Assembly: GCA_017938215.1 (NCBI GenBank) | Contig: JAGBBZ010000015.1 | Span: 62,001-126,000 of the forward strand | Direction: 5' to 3' | DNA length: 64,000 nucleotides | Source of the DNA: Eubacterium sp. | Lineage (GTDB): Bacteria > Bacillota > Clostridia > Lachnospirales > Lachnospiraceae | Program-made: the position numbers and the translations under genes | In this document: positions 51,808 through 59,393 of the stretch, piece by piece | Numbering within the stretch: position 1 is the first letter of the stretch | Layout: each line of letters begins with the position of its first letter | Notes under the pieces: model-generated | The model's input: the letters and a program-made list of their open reading frames with translations, nothing else | Told to the model about the DNA's origin: nothing | The model's database searches: none

Positions 51808-54800
51808 ATGGAAAGTTTTTTTCACGCATTTTCGAAAGTTAGTTGTAATGATAATTTGAAAAAAGAATATGAGGATGTACAGGTTGAAAAAATCAGTGCG
51901 TCCCAATCAAAAAAGCTGGTGTTTGTGTATTGTCAGAAACACCAGCTCTTGTCATATAAAAAAATTCAGGCCATGGAGCAGGAGTTATATAAGCAAGTGT
52001 TCAAAAAGATGGGATTTCAGGCGAGACTTCGTATTTCCTATCCACAGTTGAAAAATATGCCGCTTCCTGAATTATTGTCTCAGATGGAAGATGATCTTAA
52101 AGCAGAGATACGGGAGCGAGACACAGTGGATGGCATTGAATTTTGTTCGGAGCCATTTGAGGCTCAGGAAGGGGCATTATACATAACTTGTCGGGATTGT
52201 TTTTTGACGCGAATGCGTTCGGAGGCGGTTAAGGAATTTTTGCGAAGCGTGTTCTTGCAACGTTTTGAACAGGAAATCGCAGTAGAGTTTCGCTATAAAG
52301 AGTTTGAACGAAAAAAAGAAACGGAACCGGAAGTTTATTACATGAATGTTAGTAAACGCGAGGAAGAGAAGCCGGTTAAGAAAACAGTGGAGAAGAAAGA
52401 GACGACATCTGAGAAAAAAGCACCAGTGCGCCCACAACGGAAACAAACGGGTAATTTCAAAGGAAATTATCACAACAAAAAAGATCCGGAAGTTTTCTTT
52501 GGAAATAATTGTGAAGGTGCGATTACGCCGATTAAAGAGATTCAAGATGAAATTGGCGAAGTGGTGATCGAAGGTCAGATTCGTAAGGTAGAAGATCGTG
52601 AAGTAAAAAATGAGAAGGTAATCGTGACCTTTGCTATTACAGACTTCACAGATACGATTACATGCAAAATGTTTATCCGAAAAGATTTGATTGTAGATTT
52701 GAGTCTTTTTGAGTTTGTGAAAAAGGGAAATTTTGTTCGCGTAAAAGGAATTGCCAGCTATGATACGTATGCCAAAGCGATTCAGGTGGGAAGTATTGCG
52801 GGAATGAAAGAAATTAAAAGCTTTCTTGTGGGGCGTAGTGATAATGCACCGATGAAGCGAGTGGAACTTCATGCCCACACTCAGATGAGTGATATGGATG
52901 GAATTACAAAGGCAAAACAACTTGTGAATCGAGCTCATGCGTGGGGGCACAAGGCAGTTGCCATTACGGATCACGGCGTCGTGCAGGCGTTTCCGGATGC
53001 TAATCATGCATTGCATGATTTGAAGCTTTCGGAGGATGATGACTTTAAAGTGATTTATGGTTGTGAAGCGTATTTGGTAGACGATCTGAATGATCTTGCA
53101 GTGGAAAATGAGAAAGGTCAATCCTTGACAGGGGATTTCGTTGTATTTGACTTGGAGACCACTGGTTTCTCCCAAGTAAATGATCGTATTATCGAGATTG
53201 GTGCAGTACGAGTTAGTGGCGGGAAAATTTGTGAACGCTACAGTACATTTGTAAATCCAATGATGCATATTCCGGAACGAATTACGGAATTGACCACGAT
53301 TACGGATGATATGGTAAAGGATGCGCCAACGATTGAAACGGTATTACCGGAATTTCTTGATTTTATTGGAGATAATGTACTGGTGGCACATAATGCAGGC
53401 TTTGATCATGGCTTCATAAAGGCGAAGGCAAAGGAACATTTGGGAAAAGAGACGGATTTTACCGTTGTGGATACGGTGGGACTGGCTCGTGTGCTTTTCC
53501 CGGAACTTGCCAAGTTCAAGCTGGACAACATTGCGAAGCGATTGAAAATCACATTGGAAACCCATCACCGTGCAGTGGATGATGCCGGGGCGACGGCTGA
53601 AATTTTTGAAAAGTTTGTGGAAATGTTGGAAGAAAAGGATGTACATGATCTGACGAAGTTGGCAGATATAACAACCGGTTCGGCGGATATTGTGAAAAAA
53701 AAGCCATCGTATCATGCTATCATCTTAGCAGCAAGTGAAGTGGGACGTGTAAACTTATATCGTTTGGTTTCTATGGGGCATTTGGATTACTTTTATCGTC
53801 GTCCGAGAATCCCGAAAAGTATGTTCAATAAATATCGGGAGGGGCTGATTATCGGTTCTGCTTGTGAGGCAGGAGAGTTGTATCGGGCGCTTTTGGATGA
53901 TGCCACGGAAGAACGGATTAAAGAATTGGTAGATTTTTATGACTATCTTGAAATCCAGCCGTTAGGAAACAACCAATTCATGATAGAAAGTGAAAAGGTT
54001 GAGAAGATAAATAGTTTTGAAGATTTGAAGCAAATGAACCGTCGAATCGTAGACCTTGGGGACCGATATGGTAAGCCCGTGGTGGCTACTTGTGACGTGC
54101 ATTTTCTGGATCCCGAGGATGAGGTGTATCGTCGAATTATCTTTGCCGGAAAGAAAATGAAGGATGCGGATGACCAGCCACCGTTGTATCTGAGAACCAC
54201 CGAGGAGATGTTGGAAGAATTTTCTTATCTCGGACAAGATAAGGCATTTGAAGTTGTGGTGACGAATACGAATCTCATTGCGAATCGCATTGAGAAAATA
54301 TCTCCAGTGTATCCGGATAAATGTCCGCCGGTTATTCCAAAATCCGATGAGACACTTCGTAATATTTGTTATAGCAAGGCAACAAGTATGTATGGCGAAA
54401 ACTTGCCGCCTCAGGTTAAGAATCGTTTGGATCATGAACTGGATTCCATTATAAAAAATGGATTTGCCGTGATGTATATCATTGCTCAGAAATTGGTGTG
54501 GAAGTCCAATGAGGACGGATATTTGGTGGGTTCACGTGGTTCAGTAGGTTCTTCTTTTGTGGCTACAATGTCAGGTATTACGGAGGTAAATCCATTGCCG
54601 GCGCATTACTATTGTGAACACTGTCATTATGTGGATTTTGATTCGGAAGAAGTGAGAAAGTATGCAGGAAGTTCCGGATGTGATATGCCACCAAAAAACT
54701 GTCCGGAATGTGGAAAACCATTGGTACAGGATGGTCATGATATTCCGTTCGAAACGTTTCTTGGATTCTATGGAGATAAGGAACCGGATATTGACTTGAA

Positions 54801-56220
54801 CTTTTCGGGAGAATATCAAAGTAAGGCACATGCATACACAGAGGTTATCTTTGGTGCTGGGCAAACGTTCCGAGCGGGAACGATTGCGGGGCTGGCAGAA
54901 AAGACAGCATTTGGTTATGTGAAGAACTATTTTGAGGAGCGCGGAGAGCATAAGAGAACAGAGGAGATTGAGCGCCTTATGGAGGGGTGTGTTGGAATTC
55001 GACGTTCTACGGGACAGCATCCGGGAGGAATTATTGTACTTCCTCTCGGCTGGGAGATTTATACGTTTACACCTGTGCAACATCCGGCAAATGATCAGGA
55101 GACGTCAATCATAACAACACATTTTGATTACCATTCCATTGACCACAACTTGTTGAAACTTGATATACTGGGACACGACGATCCGACGATGATACGAATG
55201 CTGGAGGATCTGACGGGAATTGATGCCAAGACCATTTCGCTGGATAATCAAGAAGTATTATCGTTGTTTGACAATACTTCTGCGCTGAAAGTAGAACCAG
55301 AGGATTTGATGGGATGTGACTTGGGAAGTCTTGGTATTCCTGAGTTTGGTACAGATTTCGTAATGCAGATGCTTCGAGATACAAAGCCAAAGAATTTTTC
55401 AGACCTTGTGCGAATCTCTGGTCTTTCCCATGGTACAGACGTATGGTTGAACAATGCGCAGTATTTTATTAAAGAAGGAAATTGTACATTGTCCACCGCA
55501 ATTTGTACCCGAGACGATATTATGACATATCTGATCCATACTGGTGTGGAAAATGGTCTTGCCTTTAAGATTATGGAAAGTGTGCGAAAAGGAAAAGGTT
55601 TGACGGGGGATATGGAAAAAGCGATGCTGGAAGCCGGCGTGGAAGAGTGGTACATTGAGTCTTGTAAACGAATCAAGTATATGTTCCCGAAGGCGCATGC
55701 AGTGGCGTATGTTATGATGGCATTCCGAATTGCGTACTTCAAAGTGTTTTATCCATTGGCATATTATGCGGCATTTTTCAGCATTCGTGCCAAGGCGTTT
55801 GATTATGAGTTAATGTGTCTTGGTAAAGCAAAGCTGGAGGCTCACATTCGTGATTACAAAAAGCGTTCCAATGAGCTTACGCAAAAAGAGCAGGCAACGT
55901 TGGGCGATATGAGAATTGTGCAGGAAATGTACGCCAGAGGTTTTGAGTTTATGCCAATTGATATTTTCCGCGCTAAGGCAAATCATTTCCAGATTATAGA
56001 TGGAAAATTAATGCCTGCCCTTAGTTCCATCGACGGAATGGGAGGAAAGGCGGCAGAAGGTGTCGTGGAGGCAGCGAAAGACGGTCCATTTTCTTCCCGT
56101 GAAAACTTCAAGGTGAGAAGTAAGATTTCTGGAACTGTGGTGGAGAAGATGGGAGAACTTGGTTTGCTGGGAGATCTTCCTGAGACAGATCAGATGTCGA
56201 TTTTGGATTTCTTTGGATAG
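51808..56220 (+). CDS. polC: DNA polymerase III alpha subunit, Gram-positive type (PolC)
   Basis: PolC is the main replicative polymerase of low-GC Firmicutes. The 1470 residues have an N-terminal domain, an OB fold (about 230-330), a PHP domain (RVELHAHTQMSDMDG from about 351, ITDHG) interrupted by the DEDDh proofreading exonuclease (VVFDLETTGF at about 445, later HNAGFDHGF and HHRAVDDA), the polymerase core with GSRGSVGSSFVATM, a zinc-binding module (CEHCHYVD...NCPECGKPL) and the catalytic aspartates in PDIDLNFSGEYQ (about 992). Length and order are typical. It is preceded by GGGAG and followed by a hairpin and tRNA genes. Confidence 0.97.
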   Translation: MESFFHAFSKVSCNDNLKKEYEDVQVEKISASQSKKLVFVYCQKHQLLSYKKIQAMEQELYKQVFKKMGFQARLRISYPQLKNMPLPELLSQMEDDLKAEIRERDTVDGIEFCSEPFEAQEGALYITCRDCFLTRMRSEAVKEFLRSVFLQRFEQEIAVEFRYKEFERKKETEPEVYYMNVSKREEEKPVKKTVEKKETTSEKKAPVRPQRKQTGNFKGNYHNKKDPEVFFGNNCEGAITPIKEIQDEIGEVVIEGQIRKVEDREVKNEKVIVTFAITDFTDTITCKMFIRKDLIVDLSLFEFVKKGNFVRVKGIASYDTYAKAIQVGSIAGMKEIKSFLVGRSDNAPMKRVELHAHTQMSDMDGITKAKQLVNRAHAWGHKAVAITDHGVVQAFPDANHALHDLKLSEDDDFKVIYGCEAYLVDDLNDLAVENEKGQSLTGDFVVFDLETTGFSQVNDRIIEIGAVRVSGGKICERYSTFVNPMMHIPERITELTTITDDMVKDAPTIETVLPEFLDFIGDNVLVAHNAGFDHGFIKAKAKEHLGKETDFTVVDTVGLARVLFPELAKFKLDNIAKRLKITLETHHRAVDDAGATAEIFEKFVEMLEEKDVHDLTKLADITTGSADIVKKKPSYHAIILAASEVGRVNLYRLVSMGHLDYFYRRPRIPKSMFNKYREGLIIGSACEAGELYRALLDDATEERIKELVDFYDYLEIQPLGNNQFMIESEKVEKINSFEDLKQMNRRIVDLGDRYGKPVVATCDVHFLDPEDEVYRRIIFAGKKMKDADDQPPLYLRTTEEMLEEFSYLGQDKAFEVVVTNTNLIANRIEKISPVYPDKCPPVIPKSDETLRNICYSKATSMYGENLPPQVKNRLDHELDSIIKNGFAVMYIIAQKLVWKSNEDGYLVGSRGSVGSSFVATMSGITEVNPLPAHYYCEHCHYVDFDSEEVRKYAGSSGCDMPPKNCPECGKPLVQDGHDIPFETFLGFYGDKEPDIDLNFSGEYQSKAHAYTEVIFGAGQTFRAGTIAGLAEKTAFGYVKNYFEERGEHKRTEEIERLMEGCVGIRRSTGQHPGGIIVLPLGWEIYTFTPVQHPANDQETSIITTHFDYHSIDHNLLKLDILGHDDPTMIRMLEDLTGIDAKTISLDNQEVLSLFDNTSALKVEPEDLMGCDLGSLGIPEFGTDFVMQMLRDTKPKNFSDLVRISGLSHGTDVWLNNAQYFIKEGNCTLSTAICTRDDIMTYLIHTGVENGLAFKIMESVRKGKGLTGDMEKAMLEAGVEEWYIESCKRIKYMFPKAHAVAYVMMAFRIAYFKVFYPLAYYAAFFSIRAKAFDYELMCLGKAKLEAHIRDYKKRSNELTQKEQATLGDMRIVQEMYARGFEFMPIDIFRAKANHFQIIDGKLMPALSSIDGMGGKAAEGVVEAAKDGPFSSRENFKVRSKISGTVVEKMGELGLLGDLPETDQMSILDFFG

Positions 56221-56231
56221 AAGATGGTGAT

Positions 56232-56275
56232 ACTACAGTGAGGATTCCGGACGTGTTCAGGTTCCTCGCTGTAGT
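56232..56275 (+). other. Large hairpin after polC lacking a T tract
   Basis: ACTACAGTGAGGA (56232-56244) pairs with TCCTCGCTGTAGT (56263-56275), 13 pairs with one wobble. The downstream sequence is CAAAAAAG, so it does not look like a normal intrinsic terminator on the + strand. It may protect the polC mRNA end or be a processing site. Confidence 0.5.
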
Positions 56276-56309
56276 CAAAAAAGACATTTGAAAAATATTA
56301 AAAAAAGCA

Positions 56310-56338
56310 TTGACATTTGTCGAAAAGCATTGTACAAT
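56310..56338 (+). promoter_or_regulatory. Sigma-A promoter of first tRNA-Glu
   Basis: TTGACA (56310-56315), a 17-base spacer and TACAAT (56333-56338) make a near-consensus promoter, about 32 bases before the tRNA. A short hairpin, TTGAGA/TCTCAA (56351-56366), lies in the leader. Confidence 0.8.
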
Positions 56339-56370
56339 AACTACTGTTGGTTGAGAGAGTTCTCAAACAT

Positions 56371-56442
56371 GGTCCGTTGGTCAAGCGGCTAAGACGCTGC
56401 CCTCTCACGGCAGAAACAGGGGTTCGATTCCCCTACGGACTA
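56371..56442 (+). tRNA. tRNA-Glu (anticodon CTC), copy 1
   Basis: The 72-base sequence folds as a tRNA: acceptor GGTCCGT with ACGGACT (first pair G-T), D-arm with GGTCAAGCGGCTAAGAC, anticodon stem CTGCC/GGCAG around the loop CTCTCAC with anticodon CTC (Glu, reading GAG), and T-arm CAGGGGTTCGATTCCCCT-type. CCA is not encoded. It is identical to copy 2. It has its own promoter. Confidence 0.93.
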
Positions 56443-56460
56443 TTAGCACTTAAATAAGTG

Positions 56461-56489
56461 TTGACAACTACAACAGAATATAGTACAAT
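56461..56489 (+). promoter_or_regulatory. Sigma-A promoter of second tRNA-Glu
   Basis: TTGACA (56461-56466), a 17-base spacer and TACAAT (56484-56489), the same architecture as for copy 1. A short palindrome CACTTA-AA-TAAGTG (56447-56460) lies directly before it, at the end of copy 1. Confidence 0.78.
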
Positions 56490-56504
56490 ATTGATTGTTG
56501 ACAT

Positions 56505-56576
56505 GGTCCGTTGGTCAAGCGGCTAAGACGCTGCCCTCTCACGGCAGAAACAGGGGTTCGATTCCCCTACGGACTA
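56505..56576 (+). tRNA. tRNA-Glu (anticodon CTC), copy 2
   Basis: The 72 bases are identical to copy 1 at 56371-56442, with the same CTC anticodon and no encoded CCA. The upstream promoter has the same hexamers but different spacer sequence. An intrinsic terminator follows at 56583. The pair therefore looks like a local duplication that kept separate promoters. Confidence 0.93.
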
Positions 56577-56582
56577 CGAAGG

Positions 56583-56612
56583 AAGAACACTTCATGATGG
56601 AGTGTTCTTTTT
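56583..56612 (+). terminator. Rho-independent terminator of the tRNA genes
   Basis: AAGAACACT (56583-56591) pairs perfectly with AGTGTTCTT (56601-56609); a T run extends to 56612. It lies 6 bases after the second tRNA. Confidence 0.85.
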
Positions 56613-56646
56613 ACTTTTAAGAAGGGAATGGAAGGAGTTTGATAAA

Positions 56647-58392
56647 GTGGAAGAAAAGAAGTATTTTAAATGGAATGAATTTTTGAGCTATTATAAACCG
56701 TTTAAGGGGATTTTTGCGGCGGATATGTTTTTTGCCTTTCTCGGTGCAGCCACTTCATTGGTAATTCCCTTGATCGTACGTTACATAACGGGAACCGTTG
56801 TGTATCTTCCGAAGGATCAGATTTTGGATCAGATATTGATGCTTGGTGGTGGCATGACATTGCTGGTTTTGATTCAGTGCTTTAGTAACTATTTTATTGG
56901 AAATTATGGACATGTCATGGGGGCAAAAATTGAGTTTAATATGCGTAAAGAGATTTTTGATCATTATCAGAAGCTTTCCTTTTCTTTCTATGACAATCAA
57001 AAGGTTGGACAGCTTATGTCACGAATTACCAATGATTTGTTCGAGATTACGGAACTTCTTCACCATGGTCCGGAAGATGTTGTGATTTCTTTCATTAAGT
57101 TTGTTGGTACATTGAGCATTCTTACTTGGTTGAATTGGAGACTGGCGATTGCAGCATTTCTTTTGATTCCTATTATGTTTGTTTTTGCCTATATTTTGAA
57201 TCGCAAGATGAAACGTGCCTTCCGTCGGAATCGAGAGAAGGTTGCAGATATCAATGCACGAATTGAAGACAATCTTTCGGGAATTCGCGTGGTAAAATCT
57301 TTTGCTAATGAGGATGTGGAGCAGGAGAAATTTGCCATTGGAAACCAAGGATTTTTAGATAGTAAGAAGAATAGTTATTTTTACATGGGACAATATCATG
57401 CGGGAATGAATGCGTTTATTACGATGATTACCGTTGTAGTTATTGTGACGGGAGCAGTGCTTTTAACCAATGGCTCTCTCAGTGCGCCGGATTTGATTAC
57501 GTTTCTTCTATATATAAATAATTTTACCGAGCCGGTACAGAAGCTTATTAATTTTACCGAGCAATTTCAAAATGGAATTTCCGGGTATGAGAGATTTCGA
57601 GAGATTCTTGCTGTGGAACCAGAAATCAAAGATCCAGAGCGCCCCATCGATGCTGGTGTTTTGAAGGGCAATGTATGCTTTGATGATGTGGGATTCCGCT
57701 ATGAAGAAGATCAGGAGAAAGTATTGAGCCATGTGAGTCTGGACGTAAAAGAAGGCGAGTATGTGGCGTTGGTGGGAACTTCCGGAGCCGGAAAGACCAC
57801 GTTGTGTAGCTTGATTCCGAGATTTTATGAGGTGACATTTGGTACTATTTACATAGATAATGTGGATATACGTCAATATTCCTTGAAGAGTTTGCGGCAG
57901 AACATCGGTGTTGTTCAGCAGGATGTTTATCTTTTTGCGGGAACCGTTATTGACAATATTCGATACGGAAAGCCGGATGCCACACGGGAAGAAATTATCG
58001 AAGCTGCGAAAAATGCCAATGCGCATGAATTTATCATGAATCTTCCGGATGGCTACGAGACGAACATTGGTCAACGTGGTGTGAAATTGTCGGGAGGACA
58101 AAAGCAACGACTGTCCATTGCCAGAGTGTTTTTGAAGAATCCACCGATTCTTATATTTGACGAGGCGACTTCGGCTTTGGATAATGAAAGTGAACGCGTC
58201 GTGCAGGAGTCGCTGGAGAAATTGGCGAAAAATCGAACTACATTTGTGATTGCTCATCGATTGTCTACCATTCGAAATGCAGAAAGAATTCTGGTGTTGA
58301 CGGATGAGGGAATTGAGGAAGAAGGAACACATGATGAGTTGATGGAGAAGCAAGGGGTGTATTATGGAATGTACACGGTGGCAGGGCAGTGA
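56647..58392 (+). CDS. ABC transporter, exporter type (fused membrane and ATPase domains)
   Basis: The 581-residue half-transporter has an N-terminal membrane domain with six helices (about 15-320) and a C-terminal nucleotide-binding domain: Walker A GTSGAGKTT (about 377-385), Q loop GVVQQDVYLF, signature LSGGQKQR (about 481-488), Walker B ILIFDEATSALD and the switch His in AHRLST. It resembles MsbA/BmrA-type multidrug or lipid exporters and would act as a homodimer; no partner gene is next to it. The start is a GTG at 56647 with AAGGAG at 56632-56637; the frame continues upstream into the tRNA terminator. The substrate cannot be told. It ends 1 base before the hairpin repeat. Confidence 0.92.
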   Translation: MEEKKYFKWNEFLSYYKPFKGIFAADMFFAFLGAATSLVIPLIVRYITGTVVYLPKDQILDQILMLGGGMTLLVLIQCFSNYFIGNYGHVMGAKIEFNMRKEIFDHYQKLSFSFYDNQKVGQLMSRITNDLFEITELLHHGPEDVVISFIKFVGTLSILTWLNWRLAIAAFLLIPIMFVFAYILNRKMKRAFRRNREKVADINARIEDNLSGIRVVKSFANEDVEQEKFAIGNQGFLDSKKNSYFYMGQYHAGMNAFITMITVVVIVTGAVLLTNGSLSAPDLITFLLYINNFTEPVQKLINFTEQFQNGISGYERFREILAVEPEIKDPERPIDAGVLKGNVCFDDVGFRYEEDQEKVLSHVSLDVKEGEYVALVGTSGAGKTTLCSLIPRFYEVTFGTIYIDNVDIRQYSLKSLRQNIGVVQQDVYLFAGTVIDNIRYGKPDATREEIIEAAKNANAHEFIMNLPDGYETNIGQRGVKLSGGQKQRLSIARVFLKNPPILIFDEATSALDNESERVVQESLEKLAKNRTTFVIAHRLSTIRNAERILVLTDEGIEEEGTHDELMEKQGVYYGMYTVAGQ

Positions 58393-58393
58393 C

Positions 58394-58534
58394 GGCTATA
58401 TGCCGTGCGGATTCTTCGCCACGTTGTGGCTCATCATCGCATGCGAACTATGTTCGCTATGCTGCGCCCTATACTTCCAGAAATGAAAACACATTTACGA
58501 GCAAGCTCGAATGTGTCCTCATTCCTGAAAGTGC
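58394..58534. repeat. Hairpin-rich intergenic repeat, copy 1 (long form)
   Basis: This 141-base unit is repeated at 58551. It is a chain of small stems: CGGC/GCCG (around TATAT), GCCAC-GTT-GTGGC, GCATGCGAAC-TAT-GTTCGC(T)ATGC, and a long stem from CTTCCAG to CTGAAAG with loop AA flanked by CGAGC/GCTCG. It starts right after the ABC transporter stop codon. No protein gene of its own is credible here. Function is unknown; it looks like a REP/MITE-type element. Confidence 0.8.
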
Positions 58535-58550
58535 TGTGCCCTTCGCTTCA

Positions 58551-58673
58551 GGCTATATGCCGTGCGGATTCTTCGCCACGTTGTGGCTCATCATCGCGGG
58601 CTGCGCCCTATACTTCCAGAAATGAAAACACATTTACGAGCAAGCTCGAATGTGTCCTCATTCCTGAAAGTGC
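58551..58673. repeat. Hairpin-rich intergenic repeat, copy 2 (short form)
   Basis: This copy is identical to copy 1 over its whole length except that the 21 bases forming the GCATGCGAAC hairpin of copy 1 are replaced by GGG. A 16-base spacer (58535-58550) separates the copies. The tail after copy 2 (ACGGCTGTTAGCC, 58674-58686) contains another small stem GGCT/AGCC. Confidence 0.8.
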
Positions 58674-58703
58674 ACGGCTGTTAGCCTTCGCGAAAAGTTT
58701 TGC

Positions 58704-58732
58704 TTGCATTTCTTGGAAATGTGTGCTAAACT
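58704..58732 (+). promoter_or_regulatory. Sigma-A promoter for rimP-nusA-infB
   Basis: TTGCAT (58704-58709), 17 bases, TAAACT (58727-58732) with extended TG at 58724-58725. The -35 is the same as that of rpsB. Transcription would begin near 58739, some 70 bases before rimP. Confidence 0.55.
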
Positions 58733-58754
58733 GAAAATGTTGTTATAGGATAGA

Positions 58755-58785
58755 ATGAGTGGACGCGAGTCCACTCATTGTTTTT
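58755..58785 (+). terminator. Terminator-like hairpin in the rimP leader (possible attenuator)
   Basis: ATGAGTGGAC (58755-58764) pairs perfectly with GTCCACTCAT (58769-58778) around a GCGA tetraloop, followed by TGTTTTT (58779-58785). It lies between the candidate promoter and rimP. It either stops transcripts from upstream or attenuates the operon encoding the termination factor NusA. The T tract is interrupted by a G. Confidence 0.75.
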
Positions 58786-58809
58786 AGGAAAAAGAAAAGA
58801 GGGTTGTTT

Positions 58810-59325
58810 TTGAGTAAACATCAAACATATGAGCAGCGAACAGAGGCGCTGATCACACCGATACTTGAGGAGAATCATTTTGAACTTGTGGATGTTGAGT
58901 TTGTCAAGGAGGCAGGGAGCTGGCATTTACGTGCTTACATTGACAAGGAAGGCGGCATTACGATTGATGACCTGACACTAGTGAATCATGCACTTAGTGA
59001 TTTGATGGATAAGAATGATTTCATCCAAGAATCGTACATCTTGGAAGTTAGTTCTCCAGGGCTTTTGCGTGCATTTAAGAAGCCACGAGACTATATTCGA
59101 AATCTTGGAAACGATGTGGAAGTGAAGTTATTTGCTCCGATATCTTGGGAGCAGGATGGTAAAACGTATAGTGACAAAGAATTTGTCGGTGTTTTGAAAG
59201 AGTACAATGCTCCAGCTGAGGATAGTGTATCAGGTGGTAAGATTGTCCTTGGTTTTGAAGGCGAGGATACCCTTGAAATAGAGATAAAAGATATTGCGTT
59301 GATACGCAGATCCATTGAATTTTAA
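58810..59325 (+). CDS. rimP: Ribosome maturation factor RimP
   Basis: RimP assists 30S subunit maturation. The 171 residues show the N-terminal domain (ALITPILEENHFELVDVEFV, then GSWHLRAYIDKEGGITIDDL) and the YILEVSSPGLLRAFKKPRDY motif, followed by the C-terminal Sm-like domain. The start is a TTG at 58810 with GAGGG at 58799-58803; the open frame extends upstream into the terminator-like hairpin but without a good start. It is followed by nusA after 68 bases, the universal order. Confidence 0.93.
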   Translation: MSKHQTYEQRTEALITPILEENHFELVDVEFVKEAGSWHLRAYIDKEGGITIDDLTLVNHALSDLMDKNDFIQESYILEVSSPGLLRAFKKPRDYIRNLGNDVEVKLFAPISWEQDGKTYSDKEFVGVLKEYNAPAEDSVSGGKIVLGFEGEDTLEIEIKDIALIRRSIEF

Positions 59326-59393
59326 AGAAAAGAGAAATGTAGCAGATCAGAGAGCGCCGAGGAAGATTCGGCAGAATGGAGGAAAAGGAAAAA

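Noticed and set aside
52177-53268. Long minus-strand open frame opposite polC
   Set aside because: It mirrors the codon pattern of polC, has no ribosome binding site and no recognisable domain; polC on the + strand has full family conservation. The same holds for other minus-strand frames, for example 57508-58353 and 61096-61734.
56371-56647. Integration site for a mobile element at the tRNA-Glu pair
   Set aside because: The second identical tRNA could look like an attachment-site duplication, but both copies are complete with promoters and no integrase or foreign gene lies between or beside them.
58394-58673. CRISPR array
   Set aside because: Only two long copies with a 16-base spacer and internal hairpins; no short regular repeats and no cas genes.
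58389-58734. Open reading frames of 78 and 109 codons across the intergenic repeat
   Set aside because: They run through two copies of a hairpin repeat in different frames, have no ribosome binding site and repeat the same peptide only because the DNA is duplicated.
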